49,540 nt of DNA from a virus, in IMG/VR virus record IMGVR_UViG_3300046001_002717, positions 1 to 49,540 of that record; one strand, written 5' to 3'. Of this stretch, positions 27,728 to 34,755 are shown piece by piece (the first letter of the stretch is position 1; each line of letters begins with the position of its first letter). The position numbers and the translations under genes are program-made. The notes below the pieces were generated by a model. The model was given only the letters and a program-made list of their open reading frames with translations, made no database searches and had not been told where the DNA came from.

Positions 27728-27947
27728 TATTGTGTTGTTTCTCCAGAGCCTTTTCAAGCTGAAATAGATGGTGTTTAAGCAAGCTTACTTCTCGTTCTAC
27801 AGCAACCACAAGCCATTTAAGCTCAATGGAAGCAAAGGTTTCTTCTTTAGGAAGTACCTCTCCTACACCTTGTTTAAGGAAGCATAGATCGTTAGTTAGG
27901 TCTCGCTTAATGCGGTGAATGTAGTCAGTTAAATATAATGGATGCAT
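27654..27947 (-). CDS. Hypothetical helical protein
   Basis: A 97-residue protein from ATG 27947, which overlaps the upstream stop (TAATG), to 27654. Its C-terminal 24 codons overlap the reductase start. The centre is a long amphipathic helix (ELKWLVVAVEREVSLLKHHLFQLEKAL). Coupling to the upstream gene supports it as real. The family is not recognised. Confidence 0.5.
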   Translation of the reverse strand: MHPLYLTDYIHRIKRDLTNDLCFLKQGVGEVLPKEETFASIELKWLVVAVEREVSLLKHHLFQLEKALEKQHNNANQPIQDNICGEHLPPEVCTRSE

Positions 27948-28225
27948 TAGAATAGCGTAGGTGCATTCACCTTGTCTTTGTATGTTTGCTTTTCTTCTTG
28001 TGGAGCCTTGCCTAAAGGTCCGCAAATAACAGCTTGTCCTTGGTCGTCAATTAGGTAGCCACCTACAAGACACTGAGCATGGTAGGCTTCGACTCCAGCA
28101 ACAATACCTTTATCGTAGGCATATTTATGTGACATAAGTAAGCCCATTATAATAATAATGGTAGCACATATGATACCAGCTTGTTTAGTTACTTTTTGTG
28201 TTCTAGTAGGAATACTATTGAGCAT
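27947..28225 (-). CDS. Single-span membrane protein
   Basis: A 92-residue protein with SD CAGGAGA 6 bases before ATG 28225. A basic N-terminus is followed by one membrane span (AGIICATIIIIMGLLM) and a C-terminal domain with two Cys (AQCLVGG, AVICGPLG). It could be a periplasmic-facing small protein. A role in host takeover or lysis cannot be read from sequence. Confidence 0.55.
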   Translation of the reverse strand: MLNSIPTRTQKVTKQAGIICATIIIIMGLLMSHKYAYDKGIVAGVEAYHAQCLVGGYLIDDQGQAVICGPLGKAPQEEKQTYKDKVNAPTLF

Positions 28226-28316
28226 TACGTTTCTCCTGAATGGCACAGAAGGCACACCAGCCTTTGCGCAACCAACCACCACACTTAGGACATTTCAAAT
28301 GATCTCTTTTACTCAT
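28215..28316 (-). CDS. 33-residue zinc-ribbon miniprotein
   Basis: A tiny ORF starts at ATG 28316, overlapping the ThyX stop (ATGAGTAA), and ends at TAG 28215, overlapping the next start. It encodes LKCPKCGGWLRKGWCAFC, two CxxC pairs that make a complete four-cysteine zinc knuckle, with basic flanks. Its length is near the minimum for a zinc ribbon. Tight coupling on both sides and the intact knuckle argue that it is expressed. It may bind nucleic acid or a host protein. Confidence 0.65.
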   Translation of the reverse strand: MSKRDHLKCPKCGGWLRKGWCAFCAIQEKRNAQ

Positions 28317-28962
28317 TGTTTAAAGCTTCCATAATAGAGGGGAAACAAGTGCTCAGCAAGGCCCCTACAGCCTCCGCTACGAGACGCGTTTCCTTTTGTG
28401 TCCCGTTACCCTTACGCAGCTCGTAGAAGTGAACCCAAGACCGCAGAGTACCGTTCATGTACATACGGGAGGATGTAAGTCCTTCTGGCAACACAGCACG
28501 AGCAACCTCTTTAGCAATGCCTCGTTCTAACGCTGCTTTATAGTATGTGTAGGCAACCCTACTAACCTCATCCTGTGCAAACACCCACCAGTTTGTCAAA
28601 TCAGTGTTGTCAGTTTCTAAGCTGTTCTGTCGGTTCTTAGTGTCCTGCATTCGACATTCCCGTAAGGGAGCTTGTTCCAACTTATCTACCTCAGCATAAC
28701 GCTGACTAAACTCTTGGAAGCTAAAAGAACGATGACGCAATAGTTGCCTTGCAATGTCGCGTGTAGTATTGATTTCTACACACATGTTAACCATTTCAAA
28801 AGGACTAAAGTGTTTGTTCTTTAGGAGGTAACCAATGAGCTTTGTAGCATCCTTACCAATGTTCTCTGGAGCAGAGACTCGTGCCATGTCCGCAATGAGT
28901 TGTTCCGCGTCCGGTGTAGCCCAAATGTATTTAACTAAAGGGGCGTGTTGGGTCTCGTTCAT
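28309..28962 (-). CDS. thyX: Flavin-dependent thymidylate synthase ThyX
   Basis: A 217-residue enzyme converting dUMP to dTMP with methylene-tetrahydrofolate, NADPH and FAD. The ThyX signature RHRxxSxxExSxRY appears as RHRSFSFQEFSQRY (about residues 76-89). Further typical parts are HFSPFEMVNMCVEI, an AR.VLPEGL segment, and a final RSWVHFYELR. SD GAGGAAA precedes ATG 28962. It works with the ribonucleotide reductase and the dCMP-deaminase-like protein encoded on the same strand. Confidence 0.95.
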   Translation of the reverse strand: MNETQHAPLVKYIWATPDAEQLIADMARVSAPENIGKDATKLIGYLLKNKHFSPFEMVNMCVEINTTRDIARQLLRHRSFSFQEFSQRYAEVDKLEQAPLRECRMQDTKNRQNSLETDNTDLTNWWVFAQDEVSRVAYTYYKAALERGIAKEVARAVLPEGLTSSRMYMNGTLRSWVHFYELRKGNGTQKETRLVAEAVGALLSTCFPSIMEALNNE

Positions 28963-29110
28963 CGAGAGTTTCCTCGGGTTCAGGTTTGTCTAAAAAGTCT
29001 TGAATGAGTTGTTGTGCTTCCTCATCCTCTACCATACGCTCTAGGAAACGCTTCTTACCTAGACGCTTTTCATTCTCTTGTTCTTTAAAATTCTTTTCTT
29101 TTTCAGTCAA
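28931..29110 (-). CDS. 59-residue charged protein, TTG start
   Basis: An open frame from TTG 29110 (SD GGAAGAAG just before) to 28931 overlaps the upstream gene by 8 bases and the ThyX start by 32. The peptide is very charged and helical (TEKEKNFKEQENEKRLGKKR, then ERMVEDEEAQQLIQDFLDKP). A plus-strand ORF over the same bases is less credible because all neighbours read leftward. Function unknown. Confidence 0.5.
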   Translation of the reverse strand: MTEKEKNFKEQENEKRLGKKRFLERMVEDEEAQQLIQDFLDKPEPEETLDERDPTRPFS

Positions 29111-29261
29111 GGGCTTCTTCCAGGTTCACGCGGTTTTCAACAACAACATCATGAAGAGCATCTACAAGGTCTTGCATGTCATATCCAAGAATGTCTAGGA
29201 ACTCATATACATCTAGCTGTGCCACTAGGCGAGCCTTCAAATCACTAATGGCATCACTCAC
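29103..29261 (-). CDS. 52-residue acidic protein, GTG start
   Basis: GTG 29261 lies 7 bases after GGAG and overlaps the end of the upstream DUF3310 gene. The product (VSDAISDLKARLVAQLDVYE at the start) is acidic and helical. It is part of the tightly packed minus-strand operon with overlapping starts and stops. No family recognised. Confidence 0.55.
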   Translation of the reverse strand: MSDAISDLKARLVAQLDVYEFLDILGYDMQDLVDALHDVVVENRVNLEEALD

Positions 29262-29553
29262 GTTGATGCTCCATAGCCTCGTCTAGCAGGTTCATTTGAA
29301 CCCATTGGTGATGTACACCTGTAATGGTTACATGTGATTCTGTCTTCGCTTCCTCGACCTCAATGAGTTTTTCGAGGAAGTGGATTGCTTTCTTAATGTC
29401 TTGGACACCCCCTTTGTCTTGCCACCGTGCAATGTACTTGAGAGCGGTCCCTTCCAGATAACCAAGGTTCCAGGCGAGAACAACATCCCAGGGTTGTAAA
29501 TCTCCATACTTCTTGTAATGGTCACCACCATATTGTAACTCATTTGCTGCCAT
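29254..29553 (-). CDS. DUF3310 family protein
   Basis: A 99-residue protein with the DUF3310 pattern: GGDHYKKYGDLQPWDVV, then LGYLEGTALKYIARWQDKGG and DIKKAIHFLEKLI. The family is common in phages and sometimes called a nucleotide kinase, but the biochemical role is not established. ATG 29553 has SD GGAGAAG; an upstream in-frame ATG at 29574 lacks one. It overlaps the phosphoesterase gene end. Confidence 0.8.
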   Translation of the reverse strand: MAANELQYGGDHYKKYGDLQPWDVVLAWNLGYLEGTALKYIARWQDKGGVQDIKKAIHFLEKLIEVEEAKTESHVTITGVHHQWVQMNLLDEAMEHQRE

Positions 29554-30325
29554 ATTTCTTCTCCAGATATTCAAGGGATACAGGCATTACATCAAACTCA
29601 CCGTCAACCACATTGTGCATCATAATAATGCCACGCCAATGCTTGTTACCTTGTGGTCCCATATAATCCTCATCGTGACTGTAACAGCTACCTGCAATGA
29701 TTGATGTTAGCCTCTTGCCGTCACCTCGGTGTGCCATAGCAATTTGTAAGCCTTGTTGATGGCCTGCGACAGTGCTCATGTGCTTCTTGCTTAGAGTGAG
29801 AGCAGCACTACCCACAGGACGGCCAAGAGGACCGGAGACAAAGTAGTGAGAGAAAGCAACCCCACCGATAACCACAACTTCAAGGAATGGAAATACTTCC
29901 CACCCATAAGCTTCATATTTAAGATCATCGGTGGACAGCACTCCTTCTAGTTTTGCATCGTTGTTAACTGCTCGATTAATTCGTTCACAGTGATTTCCCA
30001 AAGTGAGTACCATACGAGGTTTGTATTGCTTCTTACCTTGCTTCTTGGCAATGAAGTTAAACTCCTGGATAGGAGATAAGAGTTTCTCCATTCCCTCATG
30101 AGTAGAAGCAATATCCGCTTTGTATCGCCTACCTTCAAATGACTTTTTACCTACGTCGTAAGAACTTAGACTCTCCATGTCAGCAAAGTCACCTATCTGA
30201 ACAACTACATCTGGCTTTTTGTCTACAAGGTACATTCCGATATGGGATAGATAGGTAAGGTCAACCCCAGGTTTAACCTGGCAATCAGGTATAACAGCGA
30301 TTTTAATGTTGTTGCTCCTCGTCAT
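29540..30325 (-). CDS. Calcineurin-like metallophosphoesterase
   Basis: A 261-residue hydrolase with the binuclear-metal motifs in order: PDCQV (first metal ligands), QIGDFADMESL (GDxx), LGNHCER (GNHE-type), AFSHYFVSG, and VAGHQQGL (GHxxx). Substrate is unknown; phage members of the superfamily act on nucleic acid ends, cyclic nucleotides or phosphoproteins. Start ATG 30325 overlaps the upstream gene; further upstream codons in the frame read through that gene and are unlikely to be used. Confidence 0.85.
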   Translation of the reverse strand: MTRSNNIKIAVIPDCQVKPGVDLTYLSHIGMYLVDKKPDVVVQIGDFADMESLSSYDVGKKSFEGRRYKADIASTHEGMEKLLSPIQEFNFIAKKQGKKQYKPRMVLTLGNHCERINRAVNNDAKLEGVLSTDDLKYEAYGWEVFPFLEVVVIGGVAFSHYFVSGPLGRPVGSAALTLSKKHMSTVAGHQQGLQIAMAHRGDGKRLTSIIAGSCYSHDEDYMGPQGNKHWRGIIMMHNVVDGEFDVMPVSLEYLEKKYGSK

Positions 30326-30503
30326 CAATTGGAGGGAAGTTCCTGTAGTCATCCTCATCCTCAATGATTTGCATAGGTAGGGCACCAGCTTCCATTAGCG
30401 TGTTTAAACCCACTGCTAAAACATATTCATGTTCTTCTGGAGACAGGGTGCCCTTAAAGGTAACTTCACCCTTTTTTGTCTTGATTACTTTTTTTACTTC
30501 CAT
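30303..30503 (-). CDS. 66-residue acidic hypothetical protein
   Basis: SD AAAGGA stands 5 bases before ATG 30503. The N-terminal part is basic with beta character (EVKKVIKTKKGEVTFKGTLS), and the C-terminal half is strongly acidic (IIEDEDDYRNFPPIDDEEQQ). The size and acidic tail recall DNA mimic or inhibitor proteins, but this is only a resemblance in charge. It overlaps both neighbours. Confidence 0.6.
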   Translation of the reverse strand: MEVKKVIKTKKGEVTFKGTLSPEEHEYVLAVGLNTLMEAGALPMQIIEDEDDYRNFPPIDDEEQQH

Positions 30504-30864
30504 TGGATTCCTTTCGTTGTTGGGATTCATTGTAGCTTTTAATCTTATGACAGCCTATGCATAAAACTTGTAAGTTGTCTTTAGAACAAAAGAGCCTTTC
30601 AATGAAAACATCCCAAGAGATAAAACCGTGCTCTGGGTGGACGACTGGCTCCCGGTGGTCTACAACCACATCTTTAGAGGGAAACTCACCTTCACAGAGA
30701 GCACATAGATAATGTTTACCTTCTCTGTTTGTCTTGGTGTTAAGTCTCTGTCCTACATATGCCTCGTTGAGACATTCATATTTGGGTGGATAGCGTCGAG
30801 TGCCAGAGCGCAATACGGAGGTAACAAAAGCTTTTAATCTTCCTTCTGACCAGGGGGCTGCCAA
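30466..30864 (-). CDS. HNH endonuclease, TTG start
   Basis: A 132-residue nuclease. A zinc-binding CALCEGEF and CIGCHK frame the HNH core VVDHREPVV, then DNLQVLCIGCHKIK, giving a canonical Cys4-HNH arrangement. Start is TTG 30864, well placed after AAGGAAAACA. It directly follows the 5'-3' exonuclease (31-base overlap), so it may act in recombination or concatemer processing, or be a mobile nuclease. The tail is Lys/Ser-rich. Confidence 0.8.
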   Translation of the reverse strand: MAAPWSEGRLKAFVTSVLRSGTRRYPPKYECLNEAYVGQRLNTKTNREGKHYLCALCEGEFPSKDVVVDHREPVVHPEHGFISWDVFIERLFCSKDNLQVLCIGCHKIKSYNESQQRKESNGSKKSNQDKKG

Positions 30865-31573
30865 TGTTTTCCTTCCTCTTTTAGAATATATAGAAGTTGT
30901 GCATTTACATGCAAGTCAGGACTATTCTCTGTCTCGGCATAAATGTCATATACATAACTATACATATCAATTTCTTCTGTCATATGGTTAATGGGCTCTT
31001 GCAGCTTCTCAATGAACTTAGGACATGTACCTCGCATAGCACCATCAAATCCAGGAATGTTGTCACTCTTATCACCCAATATAATTTGTTTATAAAACGT
31101 CTTTAAACCATCTAGAGGAGACACCAGTTTAAACTCCTGGTTAACCCAATTGAAGTGATTACCCGCAATCATCAAGAGGTCTTTGTCCAAACTGCAGATT
31201 CGGCTGTTTCCGTCAAGCTGTGTCTGACGAATACCAAGCATGTCATCTGTTTCAATGCCATTGACAATAGAGCTACCATACTGTGTTACAAGCTGTTCTC
31301 TACAAGCTTCTAGGTATGTTGGTTTAGGTTTGTCTTTACGGTTGGCCTTATACTCAGGGTAAATGGTGTAACGGAAGTTGTCACTACCTCCTAGATAACA
31401 TTCAATCTCACTACTGTTCGTAGCAATACAAATACGCTCAATCATATCGTTGAGCCGCCAAATAGCAACCTCAGGGGGCTCTAGGAAGGGCTTAGCTCGT
31501 GTTGGTTCACACGAGGCGCTGGCTCGGTATGCGATTAGATCGCCTAACCGTCCAGGAGATTAATTAAGCTCAT
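30834..31573 (-). CDS. 5'-3' exonuclease; frame broken at codon 9-10, possible 5-nt ribosome bypass
   Basis: A flap/T7 gp6-like exonuclease. Seen: GDLIAYRAS, NFRYTIYPEYKANR, IETDDMLG, SLDKDLLM and GDKSDNIPG, which are the acidic metal sites of the family. ATG 31573 has a strong SD (AAGGAGGG, 31590-31583) and reads MSLINLLDG, then TAG at 31546-31544. The rest of the protein is in another frame beginning GGC GAT (31544). Jumping from GGT (31549-31547) to GGC (31544-31542) gives a continuous 244-residue protein with the family's LLDGD aspartate. No ATG, GTG or TTG follows until residue Met of MIERIC (31445), which would lose that aspartate. Alternatives are a pseudogene, a -1 frameshift, an intron, or an error in the sequence. 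Confidence 0.75.
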
Positions 31574-32094
31574 GGACGACTGCCCTCCTTACTCAACCAG
31601 GAGATTTGAGTGTTCTGTTTCATTGCACGCCTATATTGTTGCGTTAGTCTAGCTTTCCAATCAAACTTGTTTTTATTAAGACCTTTGAGTTTTCTGTACT
31701 CATTAGTTGCTTCTCGACAAGTATTGTGGTAGCCGGTCCAAGTAGTATTTACTGTAGAAAACTTATCTATTGTTTCGTACTGTTTATGATAGGAGCACCA
31801 AATGTGTGTGGTCCAGTGTACTCCAGCTTTTAGATATTTCTCCTTTGCATGGATAAGGAAATGCTCTTTGTCGTTAGCACAAAGCTGTAGATTTTCTCTA
31901 CGATTATCTAATTTATTAGAATTAATATGGTGTACTAATTCATCTCCTACTAGCTCTCTACCTAGTATTTTCTCCATAATGTGTCGATGGACATACTTCT
32001 CAATACCATTGAGAGAGAATCTTAAGTAACCTACCCCATTGATCCATGTATGTCCAATCTCTGCAATGAGGTCTCCGTCAAGGAGGTTAATCAT
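31570..32094 (-). CDS. HNH homing endonuclease with exonuclease-derived N-terminus
   Basis: A 174-residue HNH protein. Its core KYVHRHIMEKILGREL, ELVHHINSNKLDNRRENLQL is the standard HNH of phage homing nucleases; a C-terminal part is basic and may read DNA. The first residues, MINLLDGDLIA, copy the start of the exonuclease encoded just downstream (INLLDG-DLIAYR), with different codons. ATG 32094 overlaps the upstream stop, and its own stop overlaps the exonuclease ATG. This suggests insertion into an exonuclease gene and co-evolution with the broken exonuclease start. An ATG at 32124 is less likely. Confidence 0.8.
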   Translation of the reverse strand: MINLLDGDLIAEIGHTWINGVGYLRFSLNGIEKYVHRHIMEKILGRELVGDELVHHINSNKLDNRRENLQLCANDKEHFLIHAKEKYLKAGVHWTTHIWCSYHKQYETIDKFSTVNTTWTGYHNTCREATNEYRKLKGLNKNKFDWKARLTQQYRRAMKQNTQISWLSKEGSRP

Positions 32095-32299
32095 CTTTTT
32101 CCATATTGATGGTACAGTTAGCAATACTCACATTACTAATAACAAACACTTTACTCAGAACACGCAGGGCTTCTTTCTTAGTAGACTCATCAGTATGTGG
32201 CGCATTAAGAACACTTAGAATTGCTTTGGTAATTTCTGTAGCTGATTCTTTATTGTGACCCACATGGATACCTACAGGGGCTGCTTTAGTTTTTTTCAT
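32087..32299 (-). CDS. 70-residue hypothetical protein
   Basis: ATG 32299 follows the previous stop by one base. The protein starts with a basic run (MKKTKAAPVGIHVGHNKESA) and continues as helices (TEITKAILSVLNAPHTDEST). The in-frame extension to 32356 would overlap the upstream gene fully and is not favoured. Its last 8 bases overlap the HNH gene start. Function unknown. Confidence 0.5.
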   Translation of the reverse strand: MKKTKAAPVGIHVGHNKESATEITKAILSVLNAPHTDESTKKEALRVLSKVFVISNVSIANCTINMEKDD

Positions 32300-32300
32300 T

Positions 32301-32468
32301 TCATACTTTCTGAATAGTGAAGCCATATTGGCTATATGTATCACTGTAAGAACCATGTAGGCGGGTCACTAGACGACGCACATACTTCTTAGCTGCCTGA
32401 TAATCGCTAAAGCTTTTACTGTTGTAACGCTTTAGCTTTCCACAAACCTCAAGCATGATTTTATACAT
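32301..32468 (-). CDS. 55-residue basic hypothetical protein
   Basis: A short ORF from ATG 32468 (overlapping the upstream stop as TAATG) to TGA 32301. The product is basic and Tyr-rich (MYKIMLEVCGKLKRYNSKSF; KKYVRRLVTRLHGSYS). It fills an otherwise empty stretch in a tightly packed operon, the main reason to accept it. Function unknown. Confidence 0.6.
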   Translation of the reverse strand: MYKIMLEVCGKLKRYNSKSFSDYQAAKKYVRRLVTRLHGSYSDTYSQYGFTIQKV

Positions 32469-32638
32469 TAAACTTCCTCCGCAAAAACTTCAAAATCATC
32501 GTAATCTACTTCTACCTGTGGGTCTTTAATGCCTTTAGTTTTATAGACCTTAATTGCTTCTTCTTGAGAGGTTGCCTCTACAACCCACATCTCTGTAACA
32601 TTAGCCTTACCTTCGCGGTACACACAGAACTCAGGCAT
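32468..32638 (-). CDS. 56-residue acidic hypothetical protein
   Basis: ATG 32638 overlaps the stop of the OB-fold-like gene (TAATG) and the frame ends at 32468, overlapping the next start. The peptide (MPEFCVYREGKANVTEMWVV) has beta then helical character and an acidic end. It has good protein-like composition. Function unknown. Confidence 0.6.
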   Translation of the reverse strand: MPEFCVYREGKANVTEMWVVEATSQEEAIKVYKTKGIKDPQVEVDYDDFEVFAEEV

Positions 32639-33207
32639 TACATTACCTCCACATCATTTTCCATCTTAAACAAATCACCCTGTACAGTTTGTTCGGGTGT
32701 CTCCATTACATAGGCCACAAGAGTATCAGCCAGGGCCAGAACAGCTTCAACAGTAGGAGGAGACTTAGCACCCACAGTAAGTAGGTTAATTGCACCAGAG
32801 AGGCTTGACTGTTTAATGATGTACCGTTGTTTGATGGCACGTTCTTCGGGGGTTTCATAGGTTGATTTTACTTGTACACTTTTGTTGATAGACCCTGCTG
32901 AGGTAGTATGCATAGAGGATGCTGCTGAGGTTTGTTCAGTAGGAGCAACTGAACCTGGAGGCAGGGCCACTACCTTAGTCCATTGCCAGAAGTCACCTTC
33001 TTTTTCCTTGGTTACATCATAAAGCTCACCAGCTTTAAAACCAGATACAGCACCATATACAGCAGAGTATTGATTAATCTTTACACTCTCAATCTTACCT
33101 TGAAAAGAGTTGTTCTTATAGGCAATCTCAAAGAGTTGATAGGGCTTGAGAGCCTTGCTAACAGCAGAGGCTTTGACACAAGACAGAACAGTAATGTTAA
33201 TTTGCAT
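32638..33207 (-). CDS. OB-fold-like, possible ssDNA-binding protein
   Basis: A 189-residue protein. The N-terminal 80 residues are beta-rich (YELFEIAYKNNS-like strand, GKIESVKINQYSAVYGAVSG, GELYDVTKEKEGDFWQWTKV), consistent with an OB fold. A Ser/Thr/Gln linker follows, then helices and an acidic C-terminus (DLFKMENDVEVM), as in phage ssDNA-binding proteins. The place, between polymerase and exonuclease and just after a promoter, suits that job. The family assignment is an inference, not a motif match. Confidence 0.5.
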   Translation of the reverse strand: MQINITVLSCVKASAVSKALKPYQLFEIAYKNNSFQGKIESVKINQYSAVYGAVSGFKAGELYDVTKEKEGDFWQWTKVVALPPGSVAPTEQTSAASSMHTTSAGSINKSVQVKSTYETPEERAIKQRYIIKQSSLSGAINLLTVGAKSPPTVEAVLALADTLVAYVMETPEQTVQGDLFKMENDVEVM

Positions 33208-33271
33208 GTTTATTTCTTTCGTTAAAGGGTTGTTAAAAGGTTCTGGAACGAAGTGAAGAACCTATACATCT

Positions 33272-33300
33272 ATTGTACACCATTGTAAGGCGGCTGTCAA
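33272..33300 (-). promoter_or_regulatory. Sigma70 promoter within replication operon
   Basis: On the minus strand TTGACA (33300-33295) and TACAAT (33277-33272) are 17 bp apart, with GTG before the -10. It lies at the end of the 33297-33497 gene and 65 bp before the OB-fold-like gene. The sequence TTGACAGCC...GTGTACAATAG is shared with the promoter at 38255-38283. Confidence 0.85.
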
Positions 33301-33497
33301 GCCTTGAGAACTTCTACATCCACACCGTTGTATTCGTGTGCTGCTTCAAGAGCTTGGTTCCAACACACCCGTAGCCATTTCTGGAGTCGCTTCTCATCTT
33401 CCGAGACAGAAGCATGATGAAAAAGGTCGTCTAGGATACGTTCGCGGGTAATCTCAAATCCTACCCAACCATTGTACCACTCTTCAAACGCAAGCAT
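33297..33497 (-). CDS. 66-residue FEEWY/WNxAxEAA-type protein
   Basis: A helical protein with FEEWYNGW near the start and WLRVCWNQALEAAHEY near the end. The spacing FxxWY...WNxAxxAA recurs in two other small genes here (38280-38498 and 39228-39479), marking a small paralogous family often seen in phages. It overlaps the polymerase fragment gene by 14 bases. Function unknown. Confidence 0.6.
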   Translation of the reverse strand: MLAFEEWYNGWVGFEITRERILDDLFHHASVSEDEKRLQKWLRVCWNQALEAAHEYNGVDVEVLKA

Positions 33498-34218
33498 ATT
33501 TAATTTCCTTCATATCTTTCATGTTCATACCAGCCTTAACCTCGCAGGCTAAAGGCACCTTCCAATCGTAGCCAAAGATGTTCTTAATGTTCTTTGGCAG
33601 GTCTCTAAACACCTCATGGAACATTGCTACCAACGGCTCTGTATAAGCCTTAGGAGCATCAACTACAATGGAGTCATGGATGGTAGACAGCAAGAGAGTT
33701 TTGTCGATGTACGGACTCTTTTTAAGCCTATTATTAAAACTCACTCGTGCCAAAGCCATAACATCATGACCAGTACCCTGTGTGGGGTAGTTCACAGCTT
33801 TCGTCACAGGAAGCTCTAGTTCTCCTTTGTAGTTGGTTACCCAAGGGATAAGCCATTCACGCCCCAGCGGGCCGATTAGGGGCTTTCCTGAGGCTATTAA
33901 AGATAGGTTGTGGTCATACAGCTTATCAATGCCTTTATACTTGGTGTAAAACTTCTCACCCACAGCATCCCAGTATTTTACGGATGTTGAAACGTGCATG
34001 AAGTCAGGGTCTACAGTGAAGGCATAACCCTTGCCCCTGTTAAACACTGTACGAAAGAGATAGATTTTTGCTATTAGCCTACTTGGTAAACCAAACGCTG
34101 CTTGGTTTAGGGAGTGGGTATCTTCTTTGTTCAGTATTTCTTTAAGGGCTGTAGGGTCTTGGCTAAGCTCAGTTACTACGCGCCATTCGAGACCCGCAGC
34201 ATCGGCGGAGATAAGCAT
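33484..34218 (-). CDS. DNA polymerase A, C-terminal (palm-fingers) part
   Basis: A 244-residue protein beginning exactly at motif A: MLISADAAGLEWRVVTELS (the catalytic Asp is in ADAAG). Motif B follows as RLIAKIYLFRTVFNRGKGYAF and motif C as TIHDSIVVDAP with the second catalytic Asp. It completes the exonuclease-thumb part encoded at 34965-36092; together they total 619 residues, a normal size for a phage T7-class polymerase. ATG 34218 lies 2 bases after the upstream stop, so re-initiation is likely. Two chains must assemble to give a working enzyme unless splicing joins them. Confidence 0.85.
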   Translation of the reverse strand: MLISADAAGLEWRVVTELSQDPTALKEILNKEDTHSLNQAAFGLPSRLIAKIYLFRTVFNRGKGYAFTVDPDFMHVSTSVKYWDAVGEKFYTKYKGIDKLYDHNLSLIASGKPLIGPLGREWLIPWVTNYKGELELPVTKAVNYPTQGTGHDVMALARVSFNNRLKKSPYIDKTLLLSTIHDSIVVDAPKAYTEPLVAMFHEVFRDLPKNIKNIFGYDWKVPLACEVKAGMNMKDMKEIKYACV

Positions 34219-34220
34219 AA

Positions 34221-34403
34221 TTAGCCCATTGCATCTTCTTGTGATGCTTTATATCCAGCGTTATACATTGACCCTACTAAAGCTTGGATAAGGTCTAGGG
34301 TGTCAGTGTTAAGCATGTCCCAAAAGATGAGGGCCTCCGCAGCAGAATAGGGGGTGTTAGCAACTACGCACATTACAAATTGTTCTTTTTTATGTAGATT
34401 CAT
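34221..34403 (-). CDS. 60-residue hypothetical protein between polymerase parts
   Basis: A helical protein (EQFVMCVVANTPYSAAEALI; LDLIQALVGSMYNAGYKAS). Its ATG touches the upstream stop (TAAATG) and its stop is 2 bases from the downstream polymerase fragment. It is one of three small genes that separate the halves of the polymerase. It does not resemble a homing nuclease. Function unknown. Confidence 0.6.
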   Translation of the reverse strand: MNLHKKEQFVMCVVANTPYSAAEALIFWDMLNTDTLDLIQALVGSMYNAGYKASQEDAMG

Positions 34404-34754
34404 TTATGCAATGTTCCAAACGTAGTCTGAGTTAGTTTTAACACTCTCATTACCATCATACTCATCAATATGATAGGCTGTCCCTTTAGGTAAATCTTCG
34501 ACAGCTAGAGAGGCACACATACCATTTGCTTTCTTGCCTAGTTGTTCTACTACAGCCACAAGGATAGGATCAGTGCGGTCTAAGTTCCCCCCACCACCGT
34601 AGTCGTATTCCACTGGTTTTCCTGGTTCCCACACATCCCCCAAAATACAAGGCCCGCACCAGTTAGGATCGTTTGAAAGTTTTCGACCTAGCAGCACAGC
34701 CTCTCGTGAGAGACCAAAACCACCAAAACAATTGTTATAAACTACTTTAGTCAT
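34404..34754 (-). CDS. Conserved phage protein of unknown function
   Basis: A 116-residue protein starting VVYNNCFGGFGLSREAVLLG, a pattern I recall from hypothetical proteins of many phages. A Gly-rich YDYGGGGNLDRTDPILVAVV segment and a charged end follow. It may be a small alpha/beta domain. It lies within the interval splitting the polymerase. Function is not known. Confidence 0.65.
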   Translation of the reverse strand: MTKVVYNNCFGGFGLSREAVLLGRKLSNDPNWCGPCILGDVWEPGKPVEYDYGGGGNLDRTDPILVAVVEQLGKKANGMCASLAVEDLPKGTAYHIDEYDGNESVKTNSDYVWNIA

Positions 34755-34755
34755 A

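Noticed and set aside
31543-32094. Group I intron joining ATGATTAACCTCCTTGACG to GCGATCTAATC
   Set aside because: It would restore the exonuclease frame and end the intron in G, but exon 1 would not end in U, I saw no convincing P7 or core pairing, and it would not explain the second start with its own strong ribosome site. Not excluded without RNA data.
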